The notes beneath the pieces are model-generated. The model was given only the letters and a program-made list of their open reading frames with translations. It was not told where the DNA came from and ran no database searches. This document shows positions 54,382 to 63,566 of a stretch of DNA of 64,000 nt, in pieces. The stretch is from the NCBI RefSeq assembly GCF_012849055.1, contig NZ_CP051677.1, positions 2,494,501-2,558,500 on the forward strand, given 5' to 3'. Within the stretch, counting starts at the first letter, position 1. Each line of letters begins with the position of its first letter. The translations under genes and the position numbers were made by a program. The stretch is from Spirosoma rhododendri. Lineage in GTDB: Bacteria > Bacteroidota > Bacteroidia > Cytophagales > Spirosomataceae.

Positions 54382-54855
54382 ATGGGAAAGATTTCATATT
54401 ACACCGAAGAGGGCCTGAACCGGCTCAAAGCTGAACTCAACGAACTCAAAACCAAAGGCCGGGCGGCTATCGCCCACCAGATTGCCGAAGCCCGCGACAA
54501 AGGCGACCTCAGCGAAAACGCGGAGTACGATGCCGCTAAAGACGCGCAGGGCCTGCACGAGCTGAAGATTTCCAAACTGGAAGATGTACTGTCGAACGCC
54601 CGCATCCTCGACGAATCGACCATCGATACGTCGCAGGTGTCGGTACTGTCGAAAGTGAAGATTCGGAATAAGAAAAACGGTGCCGAGATGAACTACACGC
54701 TTGTGTCGGAAGAGGAAGCCGATCTGAAAGCGGGTCGTATTTCGGTTAGTTCGCCTATCGGCAAAGGGCTGCTCGGCAAGCGTGTCGGCGACGTGGCGCA
54801 GATCACCGTCCCCGCCGGCGTGCTGGAGTTTGACGTTGTCGATATTAGCCGGTAA
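54382..54855 (+). CDS. greA: Transcription elongation factor GreA
   Basis: 157 residues, standard length. ISYYTEEGLNRLKAELNELK starts the antiparallel coiled coil. ARDKGDLSENAEYDAAKDAQ holds the acidic tip that stimulates transcript cleavage. The C-terminal FKBP-like domain includes SVLSKVKIRNKKNG and SPIGKGLLGKRVGD. Binds the RNA polymerase secondary channel and rescues arrested complexes. Confidence 0.95.
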   Translation: MGKISYYTEEGLNRLKAELNELKTKGRAAIAHQIAEARDKGDLSENAEYDAAKDAQGLHELKISKLEDVLSNARILDESTIDTSQVSVLSKVKIRNKKNGAEMNYTLVSEEEADLKAGRISVSSPIGKGLLGKRVGDVAQITVPAGVLEFDVVDISR

Positions 54856-54862
54856 ATCGTTA

Positions 54863-54934
54863 GTTTAAGGTTTGTAGTTTAACGTTTAAGGTTGGCTGAC
54901 GCGACATTAAACGTTAAACTTTGAACATCAAACC
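54863..54934. repeat. Intergenic hairpin, GTTTAAGGTTT family
   Basis: An imperfect palindrome filling the greA-HIT spacer. The inner 13 bp, AGTTTAACGTTTA (54876-54888) with TAAACGTTAAACT (54908-54920), are perfect. The outer part is diverged. Confidence 0.75.
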
Positions 54935-54941
54935 CCCAAAA

Positions 54942-55337
54942 ATGCCCTCTATATTCTCCCGTATCGTGGCTGGTGAGATACCGGCGCATAAGATTGCCGA
55001 AACCAACGAGTTTCTGGCGTTTCTGGACGTGATGCCCACCACGACGGGCCATACGCTCGTCATTCCTAAACAGGGAGTCGACTACATTTTCGATCTGGAC
55101 GACGCGACCTATGCGGGTCTGATGGCGTTCGCGAAAACGGTGGCGGCAGCGGTGGAGAAAGCGATTCCGTGTCAGCGTATAGGCGTTGCCGTTGTCGGGC
55201 TGGAAGTGCCCCACGCGCACGTTCACCTGATTCCGCTCAACAGCATGGCCGACATGGATTTCAGCCACAAACTAGAACCCCGCCCCACCGCCGATGAGTT
55301 AGCCGCAACGGCGGAGCAGATCAGACTTTGTCTGTAG
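54942..55337 (+). CDS. HIT family protein
   Basis: 131 residues from ATG 54942 (MPSIFSRIVAGEIPAHKIAE). The nucleotide-binding histidine triad is VPHAHVHLIPL; FLDVMPTTTGHTLVIPK is the substrate loop. Hydrolyses nucleoside phosphoramidates or dinucleoside polyphosphates by family; HINT-like. It lies 87 nt after greA, with a repeat hairpin between, so it may be co-transcribed. Confidence 0.92.
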   Translation: MPSIFSRIVAGEIPAHKIAETNEFLAFLDVMPTTTGHTLVIPKQGVDYIFDLDDATYAGLMAFAKTVAAAVEKAIPCQRIGVAVVGLEVPHAHVHLIPLNSMADMDFSHKLEPRPTADELAATAEQIRLCL

Positions 55338-55410
55338 TTTAAGGTTTGTCGTTCAAGGTTTAAGGTTCCTCCGGATGGCAACCTTAAACCTTGAACGACA
55401 AACTTTAAAC
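55337..55410. repeat. Intergenic hairpin, GTTTAAGGTTT family
   Basis: Arms 55337-55367 and 55380-55410 pair at 30 of 31 positions around a 12-nt loop. It lies at the convergent ends of the HIT and metallophosphoesterase genes, so it could terminate both, although T-runs are weak. Confidence 0.85.
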
Positions 55411-56328
55411 CTAATAATTCACATACTGATTCACCACCGAGCCGTCGCTGTAGAGGTCGACGAGGGCGTAGCCGGCGGCTGTGTGATGATACTTGCCGAA
55501 CCACCACGCCCCACTTACGGCCCCGTTGCAGAAGTACGACACGCCGTCGTAATCGACCCGATCGACGAGGTGAATGTGGCCACTCAGCGCCGATTTGACG
55601 TTCGTATACTTGTGAAACAGGTTCGTCAGCCGGACGGTGTCGCTGTGCATCCACCGCGCCGGAACGCTCCAGTTTTCGTCGGCAAATCGTTGACCGTCGA
55701 AGAATACGCAGGCCGCCAGAATCGGCACGTGCGAGACGACTAGTACCGGCGTCTGCTCGGGAACCGCTTTCAAATCTGCTTCGAGCCAGTGGTATTGCTC
55801 ATCGTCGAGATGCGCGGTGTACCAGCTACCGTCGGCTTTGGGCTGCACACTGTCAAGTACGACGATGTGCCAGCCTGCGCGGTCGACGCTGTAGTAACGG
55901 GTCGACATCTGTAGCTCGTCCATGGCCCACTGACGTCCGCCTGCAAACGCTTCTTTCGTTTCCTGCCGACACCAGATGTCGTGGTTGCCGACGCAGTTCA
56001 GAATGGGCAGGCTGTTTTCGCTGGTCAGTACCTGCCGGTAGAGTTCCCACTGCCGCTTCACGCTGTCGGCCTGCCGACCGTGTGCTTCCATGATTGCGTC
56101 GCCCCCGTTGATAATCAGGTCGGGTTTGTCGGGGAGGTTCTGCGCGTGGTGTAGGCAGCGTTCAAACCCTTTGGCGGCTCCCACCAGCGACTGCATATGC
56201 ACGTCGGTGATGTGGGCGATACGCAGGACGCGCTGGGGGGTAGTGGTGGGTTGGGCGATGGCCCAGGGGGAGAGGGTGGTGGCCGCCAATCCGGCGCCCA
56301 TTCGTCTGACAAGGTCCCGACGATTCAT
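55411..56328 (-). CDS. Exported calcineurin-like metallophosphoesterase
   Basis: 305 residues. The N-terminus MNRRDLVRRMGAGLAATTLSPW is a Tat-type signal (NRRDLV). Metal motifs appear in order: HITDVHM, INGGDAIM, VGNHDIW, VVSHVPI and SGHIHLVD. Catalyses phosphoester hydrolysis with two metal ions in the periplasm or outside. Substrate unknown. Confidence 0.9.
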   Translation of the reverse strand: MNRRDLVRRMGAGLAATTLSPWAIAQPTTTPQRVLRIAHITDVHMQSLVGAAKGFERCLHHAQNLPDKPDLIINGGDAIMEAHGRQADSVKRQWELYRQVLTSENSLPILNCVGNHDIWCRQETKEAFAGGRQWAMDELQMSTRYYSVDRAGWHIVVLDSVQPKADGSWYTAHLDDEQYHWLEADLKAVPEQTPVLVVSHVPILAACVFFDGQRFADENWSVPARWMHSDTVRLTNLFHKYTNVKSALSGHIHLVDRVDYDGVSYFCNGAVSGAWWFGKYHHTAAGYALVDLYSDGSVVNQYVNY

Positions 56329-56739
56329 ACCTGTACGATGGTTTGCACAAAGTAAGTGGATCGGGAAATGAGCTGTGTTACCGGCTGATTACGATTGCAT
56401 TAGGAAATTACGATTAGACGAAAGACCCCACTCCAACCGAGCCGTCGAACCGCCCTCCCCGTCAGGGAGGGGTTTAAGTATTTTAAGTCGGCTAGCTCTC
56501 AGGGAGGGCTGTTTTACCCCTAAATCCCCTGAAGAGCAGGGCTGTTAAGTTCTTGATTCAAGGCTAACAATGGCCAAATTTTCTTTGGCCTGTTTACCCC
56601 CCAGCCCCCTGAAGGGGAGTGATCCATTGGCGGAATACTCCCCCTTCAGGGGCTGGGGGCAAAACAGCCTGGTTATAAAGTCAATTAATATACATCGTTC
56701 AAAATCCCTACAAGGGTATTCCTCATGAGATTATGTATG
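56329..56739. other. Intergenic region filled by CCCTGAAGGGG-family repeats
   Basis: 411 nt between the metallophosphoesterase and the DUF5686 gene, both on the minus strand, so it lies upstream of the first and downstream of the second. From 56440 to 56670 it is almost entirely palindromic repeat material; the remainder shows no feature I can name. Confidence 0.6.
56449..56669. repeat. Composite CCCTGAAGGGG-family palindromic repeats
   Basis: The main hairpin joins 56587-56620 (GGCCTGTTTACCCCCCAGCC then CCCTGAAGGGGAGT) and 56637-56669 (ACTCCCCCTTCAGGGGCTGG then GGGCAAAACAGCC). A second, decayed copy is at 56449-56555, with CCCTCCCCGTCAGGGAGGG, GGGAGGGCTGTTTTACCCCT and CCCCTGAAGAGCAGGGCTG. 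Confidence 0.85.
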
Positions 56740-59475
56740 CTACTGCCGCCCAAACTTCAAGGTTGTGCCGATGCGGAAGCCGAGACCTTTATACTGAGCG
56801 TCCTGCCACTGCGAGATGACTTCGACGCGGAAGAAGGGCAGCACCTGCGGAATCAGCCCGTCCAGCCCGTAGCCGACTTCGGTGTAGTTGCGCGAGGCAG
56901 GAGTGGCGAGGTAGTGCACGAACACGTTTTCCTTCAGACCCAACAGCCGAAGAACCGTTAGCTGCGTCAGTACCAGTTGGCGGAATTCGCCCAGTAGGTG
57001 GCCTTCGGCGAAGCGTTTGCCAGTGCTGTACTGGTAATAGGGCAGCAGCCGGAATACCGATACCGGGTCGCCCTGTTGCAGGAAAAATTCGTTGCCCGCG
57101 AAGTGCTTGAAGTCGGGGAAGTATAGCTTCTTGTCGTTCAGGAAACTACCTGCGCTGACCTGATAACTCAGCCGACTGCGGATGCCCAGCTCGAACGAAT
57201 GCGCCAGCGTCGCCTGTACGAAGTCGTAGCTGACCGGGTCGGCGGAGTTGACGCCCATGCCCTTCCGGTAGTTCAGCGTCAGCAGGGGGGCATCGTTGTC
57301 GCGCCGGGCTGTCCGACGACCGTTACGGATGGTGTATTCGGTGGCCCCCAGTCGTGCCGACGCCGTCAGGTTCAGCGTGACGAGCGAATGCACCGGGAAA
57401 GCCGTGCTGGCGAGTTCTTCGTTGACGGGCCGGTTGGGGGTATACGTCCGGTTGCGCCAGTCGATCAGCGGTTTGATGTTTTCTTTAAAGTTCTCCAGTT
57501 CGGTGCGTTGGGCGTATTCAAGGCTACCCGTCAGGGTTACGCGGCTTTGGAAGGGCGTGGCCGTAACCGTCAGATTGGCGAAGTCTTTCTGGTACAATTT
57601 CATGAAATTCCGCTCAAACAGCAGCGTTGTGATGCCGTTGAGCGCCGGGCTGATCGGGTTGTCGGGGTTATACTGAAACAGGTAGCGTCCGCCGGTCAGG
57701 TCGATGCGAGTGGCTTTGTGCCGGTAGCCTGCCTGCCCGTAGCCGATTAGATTCTGGCGACCAAACTGGTACCGGGCCGTACCGCCGACGCTCCATTCGC
57801 TGAGTGGTATTTTTACAAACCGGTTCACCGAATCGACGCGGGGGCGATAGCGTAACAGCAGCCCCAGCTCGGCGGTGTAGCCCTCAACGGTGTTGTAGTT
57901 CAACTGGCTCAGCGGACCGGTATAACTCAGCGACGTCGGTTTCGAGGGGTACCAGGTGTTGCCCATTAGCAGCTTACCAATCGTGATCGGTTTCGTCTTT
58001 TTCGCCGACGGATTCCCTGCCTTATTCAGGCTGTCGATCTTCGTTTTGTCCCCGGTTCGGATTACGCGCAGGCTGTCGTTCTTGCGGTAGCTGATACGCT
58101 CGTCCGATGTCAGCGGCACCGACCGTAGGGAGTCCCAGAAGGCCGTCGAGCGTTGGCGGGCCAGCGTGTCGATCACCAGCGAATCATCGCGCACCACGGT
58201 CACGTCGGCCCCCTGTTTTTTGCGGGTCTGCTTTTCCTGCTTCTCGTATTCCTTCATCATCTGGCGCAGGTTTTTGGTCGAAAACTCCTTTTGTTTCTGC
58301 ACCAGATTATCGAATTGCTGCCCTTTGATGTCGCCTTTCGACAGGGTTTGCGCGGGTTGAGCCTTCTTTTCATCAACCACCTCAATGTCTTCCACAAAGG
58401 CCGGGTTTATCACAAACTCGTTGAAGGTCAGGTTGCGGACATATTGCGCGTTGCCCTTCACGCCCAGGTACGACCCCGCCCCGCTGTAGCGTTGGTTGGT
58501 CGGCATCCAGACGCCTTTGATCGGGCTGCACAGGTTGCGGATCGTGAACGAAATGCCGAGGCTCGACACCGTTTCGAGTTGCAGGCTATAGATCGCCCAG
58601 GTGTTTTCAATGATGAAAATCGTGCCGCGAAAGACGCCCTCGCCGTACTGCCGGGGAATCACCTGAATCTTGCTGACTTCAACCGGCCTGCCGTCGGGAC
58701 CGTTTTCGCGGAAGGTGCCCTGATACTCGAACTTGTAGTAGCCAAACGCTTTGGGCGACAGGGGCGATACGGCCCCGGCCACGGTCGGACTGTAGAAGCT
58801 GACATTGTAAAACTGGCTCGGACTCAGGAAATCGCCCTGTGAATTGCGGTTGGCGATGACCCGTTGCCGGTAAATGTTGGGTTGCTGGAACGTCACTTCC
58901 GACACCGTTTCGTTCAGGATCGGTACGCCCACTTTGAAATTGGCGTCGCGTTCGGCTTCCTTCAATTGCTTGCGAAACAGCGACTCCGCCCCGAACGGCA
59001 GGTCGGTGATGGTGATAGTGGATTTGGTGTAAACACGGGCTTTGAATCGCTGCACCTGTAGTTGGTGAAACCGGCTCTTGGCAATGGCCCGGCGCATGAT
59101 TGTATAAGCCGGATCTTCCTTCCCCGCCTTCGCCTGCACCTCGGCCAACCGCAGCGCCTGCTCGGTCAGCGTCACATCCAGCACCTTGTAGTCGTTACTG
59201 ATCTCGACCGTTTTCTGGACGTTCTGAAAGCCGAGTGACTGAAACGTAATGGTATAGGCGCCGGGTGCCAGGGCAATGTCGTACCGGCCTTCGCTGTTGG
59301 TGATCGTGCCGGTTGGCCGGTCGTCGGCCGCGCTTTTGCGGACCACGACAGCCGCGTAGGGGAGGGCATCGCCCGCTGTACTTTTGACCAGTCCGCGCAG
59401 GCCGGTCGACGGTGTTTGGGCAAGTACCGATTGAAAAAAGAGGAAGGCGATGAGTGCCAGTAAGCAGCGGTGCAT
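56740..59475 (-). CDS. DUF5686 outer-membrane protein with carboxypeptidase-regulatory-like domain
   Basis: 911 residues with signal peptide (MHRCLLALIAFLFFQSVLAQ). Residues about 24-110 form a CarboxypepD_reg-like beta-sandwich (GLRGLVKSTAGDALPYAAVV ... GAYTITFQSLGFQ). A large DUF5686 region follows (IMRRAIAKSRFHQLQVQRFKARVYTKST), with a long charged middle segment (MKEYEKQEKQTRKKQGADV) and a C-terminal barrel ending GTTLKFGRQ. Common in Bacteroidota outer membranes; function unknown. It resembles TonB-receptor-like barrels without a plug. Confidence 0.88.
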   Translation of the reverse strand: MHRCLLALIAFLFFQSVLAQTPSTGLRGLVKSTAGDALPYAAVVVRKSAADDRPTGTITNSEGRYDIALAPGAYTITFQSLGFQNVQKTVEISNDYKVLDVTLTEQALRLAEVQAKAGKEDPAYTIMRRAIAKSRFHQLQVQRFKARVYTKSTITITDLPFGAESLFRKQLKEAERDANFKVGVPILNETVSEVTFQQPNIYRQRVIANRNSQGDFLSPSQFYNVSFYSPTVAGAVSPLSPKAFGYYKFEYQGTFRENGPDGRPVEVSKIQVIPRQYGEGVFRGTIFIIENTWAIYSLQLETVSSLGISFTIRNLCSPIKGVWMPTNQRYSGAGSYLGVKGNAQYVRNLTFNEFVINPAFVEDIEVVDEKKAQPAQTLSKGDIKGQQFDNLVQKQKEFSTKNLRQMMKEYEKQEKQTRKKQGADVTVVRDDSLVIDTLARQRSTAFWDSLRSVPLTSDERISYRKNDSLRVIRTGDKTKIDSLNKAGNPSAKKTKPITIGKLLMGNTWYPSKPTSLSYTGPLSQLNYNTVEGYTAELGLLLRYRPRVDSVNRFVKIPLSEWSVGGTARYQFGRQNLIGYGQAGYRHKATRIDLTGGRYLFQYNPDNPISPALNGITTLLFERNFMKLYQKDFANLTVTATPFQSRVTLTGSLEYAQRTELENFKENIKPLIDWRNRTYTPNRPVNEELASTAFPVHSLVTLNLTASARLGATEYTIRNGRRTARRDNDAPLLTLNYRKGMGVNSADPVSYDFVQATLAHSFELGIRSRLSYQVSAGSFLNDKKLYFPDFKHFAGNEFFLQQGDPVSVFRLLPYYQYSTGKRFAEGHLLGEFRQLVLTQLTVLRLLGLKENVFVHYLATPASRNYTEVGYGLDGLIPQVLPFFRVEVISQWQDAQYKGLGFRIGTTLKFGRQ

Positions 59476-59595
59476 AGAACGGAGGAAGTAATCTGATCGC
59501 TATAACGATGCCGTGACCCCGAAATGGGTTGCTTCGCGAAAATTACTATCGGCACCAATTACCGCGTATCTTTCCAAAAATCGCCATTTCTCCGC

Positions 59596-60948
59596 ATGAA
59601 TCAACCGCTTTACCTGCTTCTTCTTGTACTTTTTATGGCAACGCGCTCCGTTGCCCAGTCGCCGACACCGACCGTTATTCTACCCGAACGGGAACGGGCG
59701 CGGGTTGTCGACGAGATTCTGGACGACCGGTTCACCAATTTGCTGCCCCAACTCATGCGTCGTGAAGGTATCGACATGTGGGTGATTATCTCACGCGAAT
59801 ACAACGAAGACCCGGTGCTGCGGACGATGCTGCCGAGCACGTGGCTGTCGGCCCGTCGCCGGACGATTATCGTGTTTTACGACAATGGGGAAGAACTGGA
59901 AAAGCTGGCCATTGCCCGCTACGACGTGGGGAACCTGCTGAAAGGAGCCTGGGACATCGACGTGCGGCCCAATCAGTGGGATGCGCTGGTGAACACAATA
60001 CAGCAGCGGAAACCCAAAAAGATCGGGCTGAACATGTCGACCAATTACGCCCACGCCGACGGGCTGTCGAACACAGAGCACGACGAATTTTTGCAGAAGC
60101 TACCGGCGGAGTATCGGTCGCGGGTGGTGTCGGCGGAAAAGGTGGCGGTGGGCTGGCTCGAAACCCGCACGGCGAAAGAAATGGCGATATACCCGCTGAT
60201 CTGCCGACTGTCGCACGAGATGATTCAGGAAGGGTTTTCGGAACAGGTTATTCAGCCCGGCATCACAACGACTGACGACGTAGTGTGGTGGTTTCGGCAG
60301 CGCATCACCAACCTCGGCCTCGATACCTGGTTTCACCCCACCGTCGACGTGCAGCGCGCCGATGATAAAGAATTTGAACACCTGCGTACATTCTCGAAGC
60401 GACCCGACAAGCAGATCATCATGCCCGGTGACCTGATTCACGTCGATTTTGGCATTACGTATCTGCGACTGAACACCGATCAGCAACAGCACGCGTACAT
60501 CCTGCGCCCCGGCGAAACCGATGTGCCGGAGTCCATCAAAGCTGCATTTAAGCAAGGCAATCGCCTACAGGACATTCTGACTGAGCAATTCAAGGCGGGC
60601 CGGACGGGCAATCAGATGCTGCTGGCGGCCCTGGAGCAATCCAAAAAAGAAGGAATTACGGGTACGATTTACACGCACCCCATTGGCGTTCACGGTCATG
60701 CCGCCGGTCCGACGATTGGCTTGTGGGATCAGCAGAAGGGCGTTCCCGGTTCCGGCGATTACCCGCTGATGGCAAACACGGCCTATTCGATTGAGCTAAA
60801 CGCGGCCGTCGAGATTCCCGAGTGGAAGAAAATCGTCCGGATTATGCTGGAAGAAGACGGCTTCTATGATGGGCAGACGTTCCGCTATATTGACGGTCGC
60901 CAAACGGAGATTTACACGATTCCGCGTAAGCTGGGGTATGTGAAATAG
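59596..60948 (+). CDS. Secreted M24 family metallopeptidase (Xaa-Pro aminopeptidase-like)
   Basis: 450 residues from ATG 59596 (signal peptide PLYLLLLVLFMATRSVAQ). N-terminal creatinase-like domain (MRREGIDMWVIISREYNEDP), then the pita-bread catalytic domain. Metal ligands are probably Asp in IHVDFGITY and Asp in the following LNTDQQQ, His in THPIGVHGHAAGP, Glu in YSIELNAA and Glu in MLEEDGF. Probably periplasmic. Whether it cleaves Xaa-Pro bonds is inferred from the family. The longer upstream frame is ignored. Confidence 0.87.
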   Translation: MNQPLYLLLLVLFMATRSVAQSPTPTVILPERERARVVDEILDDRFTNLLPQLMRREGIDMWVIISREYNEDPVLRTMLPSTWLSARRRTIIVFYDNGEELEKLAIARYDVGNLLKGAWDIDVRPNQWDALVNTIQQRKPKKIGLNMSTNYAHADGLSNTEHDEFLQKLPAEYRSRVVSAEKVAVGWLETRTAKEMAIYPLICRLSHEMIQEGFSEQVIQPGITTTDDVVWWFRQRITNLGLDTWFHPTVDVQRADDKEFEHLRTFSKRPDKQIIMPGDLIHVDFGITYLRLNTDQQQHAYILRPGETDVPESIKAAFKQGNRLQDILTEQFKAGRTGNQMLLAALEQSKKEGITGTIYTHPIGVHGHAAGPTIGLWDQQKGVPGSGDYPLMANTAYSIELNAAVEIPEWKKIVRIMLEEDGFYDGQTFRYIDGRQTEIYTIPRKLGYVK

Positions 60949-61073
60949 AGCGACGTATGCAAATATTAAAAATACAACATACGTTCAATAAATATCCAGC
61001 GAATGGTTTGGTTTTTCGCAGTACGTTTGAGGTTTCCAGATAATCAATTCTCTATCACACTCCTCAAAACAGT

Positions 61074-61655
61074 ATGCGTATCAATTATTTCCTCGCCATC
61101 ATCGCTCTGTTCACACTGACCCTGGCTGGCTGTTCCAAATCCGACGATAATGTCAGCCCAGCCACAACATCCAGCCCCGCTGATCTGCTCGTGCGTACGT
61201 GGGTTTTTAACGATGTTAGCGTTCAGACGGATGCTAAAAAGTATAAGATACCCGCTGTACTACCAACGGGAGGAGGATTATTCGGTGATGAGAACGTCTT
61301 GGTATTCAAGAAAGATGGTACGTTCACGGCTATGGTCAATAAAGTTCCCAAGACCGGCAAATGGGCTTTGCAGGATAAAAAACTGACGTTGACTGATCTT
61401 TTCAAAGGGGAGACAACTTGGACTGTGAATACGCTGTCAGCAAATGATTTGGCTTTCTCTACCATCGCAGTCGATCTGCGAAAAGGTAAGAGTATAAACG
61501 ATAGCAAGGCTTATTCAGCAGAGGAAGGATGGGCTGGCGAAATGAGTTTGCTTTTATTGACTATGCTCGACAAAAACTACGGTGGAACGATTGACTTCAG
61601 CAAAGAACCTGAACCTAAGAGTGTTCAGTTGCTGGTGAACGGTAAGGCGAAATAA
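61074..61655 (+). CDS. Lipoprotein with lipocalin-like domain, hypothetical
   Basis: 193 residues. A lipobox (LFTLTLAGC) gives a lipid-anchored protein; SKSDDNVSPATT is the usual linker. The rest (LLVRTWVFNDVSVQTDAKKY, VLVFKKDGTFTAM, TGKWALQDKKLTLTD) has the pattern of small lipocalin-like domains common in Bacteroidota. No function known. TACGTTTG at 61022-61029 fits a -7 box about 45 nt upstream of the start. Confidence 0.75.
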   Translation: MRINYFLAIIALFTLTLAGCSKSDDNVSPATTSSPADLLVRTWVFNDVSVQTDAKKYKIPAVLPTGGGLFGDENVLVFKKDGTFTAMVNKVPKTGKWALQDKKLTLTDLFKGETTWTVNTLSANDLAFSTIAVDLRKGKSINDSKAYSAEEGWAGEMSLLLLTMLDKNYGGTIDFSKEPEPKSVQLLVNGKAK

Positions 61656-61660
61656 GAAGC

Positions 61661-61680
61661 CGTTACCGTACCCGGTAACG
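61661..61680 (+). terminator. Small hairpin after the lipoprotein gene
   Basis: CGTTACC / GGTAACG, a perfect 7-bp stem, just before the larger terminator. No T-run; may only assist. Confidence 0.4.
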
Positions 61681-61687
61681 ATACAGG

Positions 61688-61734
61688 GAATCGGCCCTGA
61701 CGATACAAAGCCCTTGTATCGTCAGGGCCGATTC
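61688..61734. terminator. Bidirectional terminator, perfect 21-bp stem
   Basis: GAATCGGCCCTGACGATACA(A) pairs perfectly with 61714-61734; loop AGCCC. It lies between convergent genes and reaches into the last codons of the minus-strand gene at 61722. Confidence 0.8.
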
Positions 61735-62073
61735 GGTAAAAGTTGAATGCGAATCAGTCGCTTCCCGGCATCATTTGGCTGGCTAACGCTGACACTGTCG
61801 ATGTACATACCCGGCTGTGCTACCCGTTGCCGAACCACGGCATTGCTCACAATTTTGCTGTTGATAATGTACGTTGCCTCGCTGTCGGAATAGTCGAACA
61901 ACCGCACCCTGCACCGATTGATTGCCCGTACCGCTGGGACTAACGTGATCGTAGATTTCCCGGCTGGCAGGTTTGATCTGATTGTAAGTCGGCAGCGATA
62001 CGGTTCTTGGCCGGTTCTGAGCCTGAGAAACGAATCCGGCTAATAGCAGCAGGCTTAGCAGTATGATACGCAT
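61722..62073 (-). pseudogene. Small secreted protein with apparent frameshift
   Basis: Frame one starts at ATG 62073 with a signal peptide (MRIILLSLLLLAGFVSQAQ) and runs to about SGTGNQSVQ. The protein-like continuation VRLFDYSDSEATYIINSKIV is in another frame and ends at 61722. Removing one base from the C3 run at 61907-61909 would join them as SVQVRLFDYSDSEATYI, about 116 residues in total. The tail (PGMYIDSVSVSQPNDAGKRL) is plausible coding. No family is recognised. It could be an error or a real mutation; the encoded domain looks like a small beta-sandwich. Confidence 0.6.
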
Positions 62074-62136
62074 GATGCAAGTAGTAGTACAGTCGACAGA
62101 CCCGCAGCAACCGAATAGCGTTGCAACGACGGATTA

Positions 62137-63501
62137 TTACAGGCCGTATTGATCGAGTAAGTACGTCAGTGCGGCCATCGACGCAGCGCCCAGTTCTAAC
62201 TCCCGCTGACTAACCGCTTCGAACCGGTCGACGGGCGTATGGTGATAGTCGAAATACCGCTGCGAATCGGGTTTGAAGCCGAATAGTACCGTGCCCGTCT
62301 GGGCGAGCGGGCCAATGTCGGCCCCACCGCTGCCGGGACCAATGTCGGTCAGACCGTAGGGAGCGAGCAGCGGTGCCCAGCGCATAGCTTTAGCTCGCTC
62401 TTCGGGTTTGCCGACGATGCCGAAGCCACGTGGCGTGAACCCACCCTCGTCGGACTCGATAGCCGCGATGGTTTTTTCGTTGTTCTGCTTCGCCAGATCG
62501 GCGTATTTGATGCCCCCGCGCAGGCCGTTTTCTTCGTTCATAAACATCACCGCACGCAGCGTCCGCTTGGGTTTGATACCCAGCGCCTTCATAATCCGCA
62601 ACACCTCGATCGATTGTACACAGCCCGATCCGTCGTCGTGCGCCCCTTCGGCTAGGTCCCACGAATCGAGGTGACCACCGATCACGATAATCTCGTCGGG
62701 CTTCTCGCTGCCTTTGATTTCGCCAACCACGTTGTATGACTTCGCGTCGGGCAGCGTTTCGCAATTCTGTTTGAAATAGAACGTCAGCGACGGATTTTCG
62801 GTCAGTGACTTACTGAGCAAATCAGCCCCGTTGGTACTGATAGCTGCCGTTGGAATCAGCGGGACGCCGGTGCCGTAGCGCGTTCCGCCCGTATGTGGCT
62901 GATCGTCGTGCCGGTTGCTCATCGACCGGACAATCGCGCCCACCGCTCCGAGTTTGGCCGCTTCAGTTGCCCCGTTGGCCCGCTGATCGACCGCCCCGCC
63001 GTATGCGTCGAACGTATTGAGTTTGGTCGGGTCCATCGGTCGGTTGAAGAACACGATTTTACCCTTCACCTTTTCGGTGCCCAAGGCCCGCAGTTCAGGA
63101 AACGACTTTACCTCGATTACCTGCGCTTCGACACCCTTCGGATTTGTCGCTACCGACCCGCCGAGTGCCGCAATCGGCACTGTTGTTTTCTTACTGCCGC
63201 TGTGGATATACGCTTCTTCTTTAGCGCCCCGCACCCAGTGCGGTACCATCACTTCCTGCAAAAACACCCGGTCGAAGCCCTGCTGCTCCATCACCTGCTT
63301 TGTCCAGTCGACCGCTTTTTGCGCCCCCTCCGACCCGCTGAGCCGTGGCCCAATCTGCTTAGTCAAGTGCCGCAGCCACTCGTATGATTTCCCGTTTGCG
63401 AGGGCTTCGTTGTAAATCCGTCGGATCGCGACCGAGTCCGAATTTTGCGCCAGCACCGAGCTAGCGAGCAGCGAAAGCAGCAGCGTAGTAATTTTTTTCA
63501 T
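62137..63501 (-). CDS. Secreted M28 family metallopeptidase with PA domain
   Basis: 454 residues with a signal peptide (MKKITTLLLSLLASSVLAQ). A protease-associated insertion (KGKIVFFNRPMDPTK ... GAVGAIVRSMS) lies in the middle. The di-zinc aminopeptidase domain has His in IVIGGHLDSWD, Asp in GAHDDGSGC, Glu-Glu in MNEENGLRGG, Asp or Glu in IESDEGGFTP and His in DYHHTPVD. Expected to be a periplasmic or secreted aminopeptidase or carboxypeptidase Q-like enzyme. Confidence 0.92.
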   Translation of the reverse strand: MKKITTLLLSLLASSVLAQNSDSVAIRRIYNEALANGKSYEWLRHLTKQIGPRLSGSEGAQKAVDWTKQVMEQQGFDRVFLQEVMVPHWVRGAKEEAYIHSGSKKTTVPIAALGGSVATNPKGVEAQVIEVKSFPELRALGTEKVKGKIVFFNRPMDPTKLNTFDAYGGAVDQRANGATEAAKLGAVGAIVRSMSNRHDDQPHTGGTRYGTGVPLIPTAAISTNGADLLSKSLTENPSLTFYFKQNCETLPDAKSYNVVGEIKGSEKPDEIIVIGGHLDSWDLAEGAHDDGSGCVQSIEVLRIMKALGIKPKRTLRAVMFMNEENGLRGGIKYADLAKQNNEKTIAAIESDEGGFTPRGFGIVGKPEERAKAMRWAPLLAPYGLTDIGPGSGGADIGPLAQTGTVLFGFKPDSQRYFDYHHTPVDRFEAVSQRELELGAASMAALTYLLDQYGL

Positions 63502-63566
63502 GGTTGGGGTTGTATTCGTGAACCGGTAAGATACAGAAACCCCAATTTACTTACACAGTATTGGTC

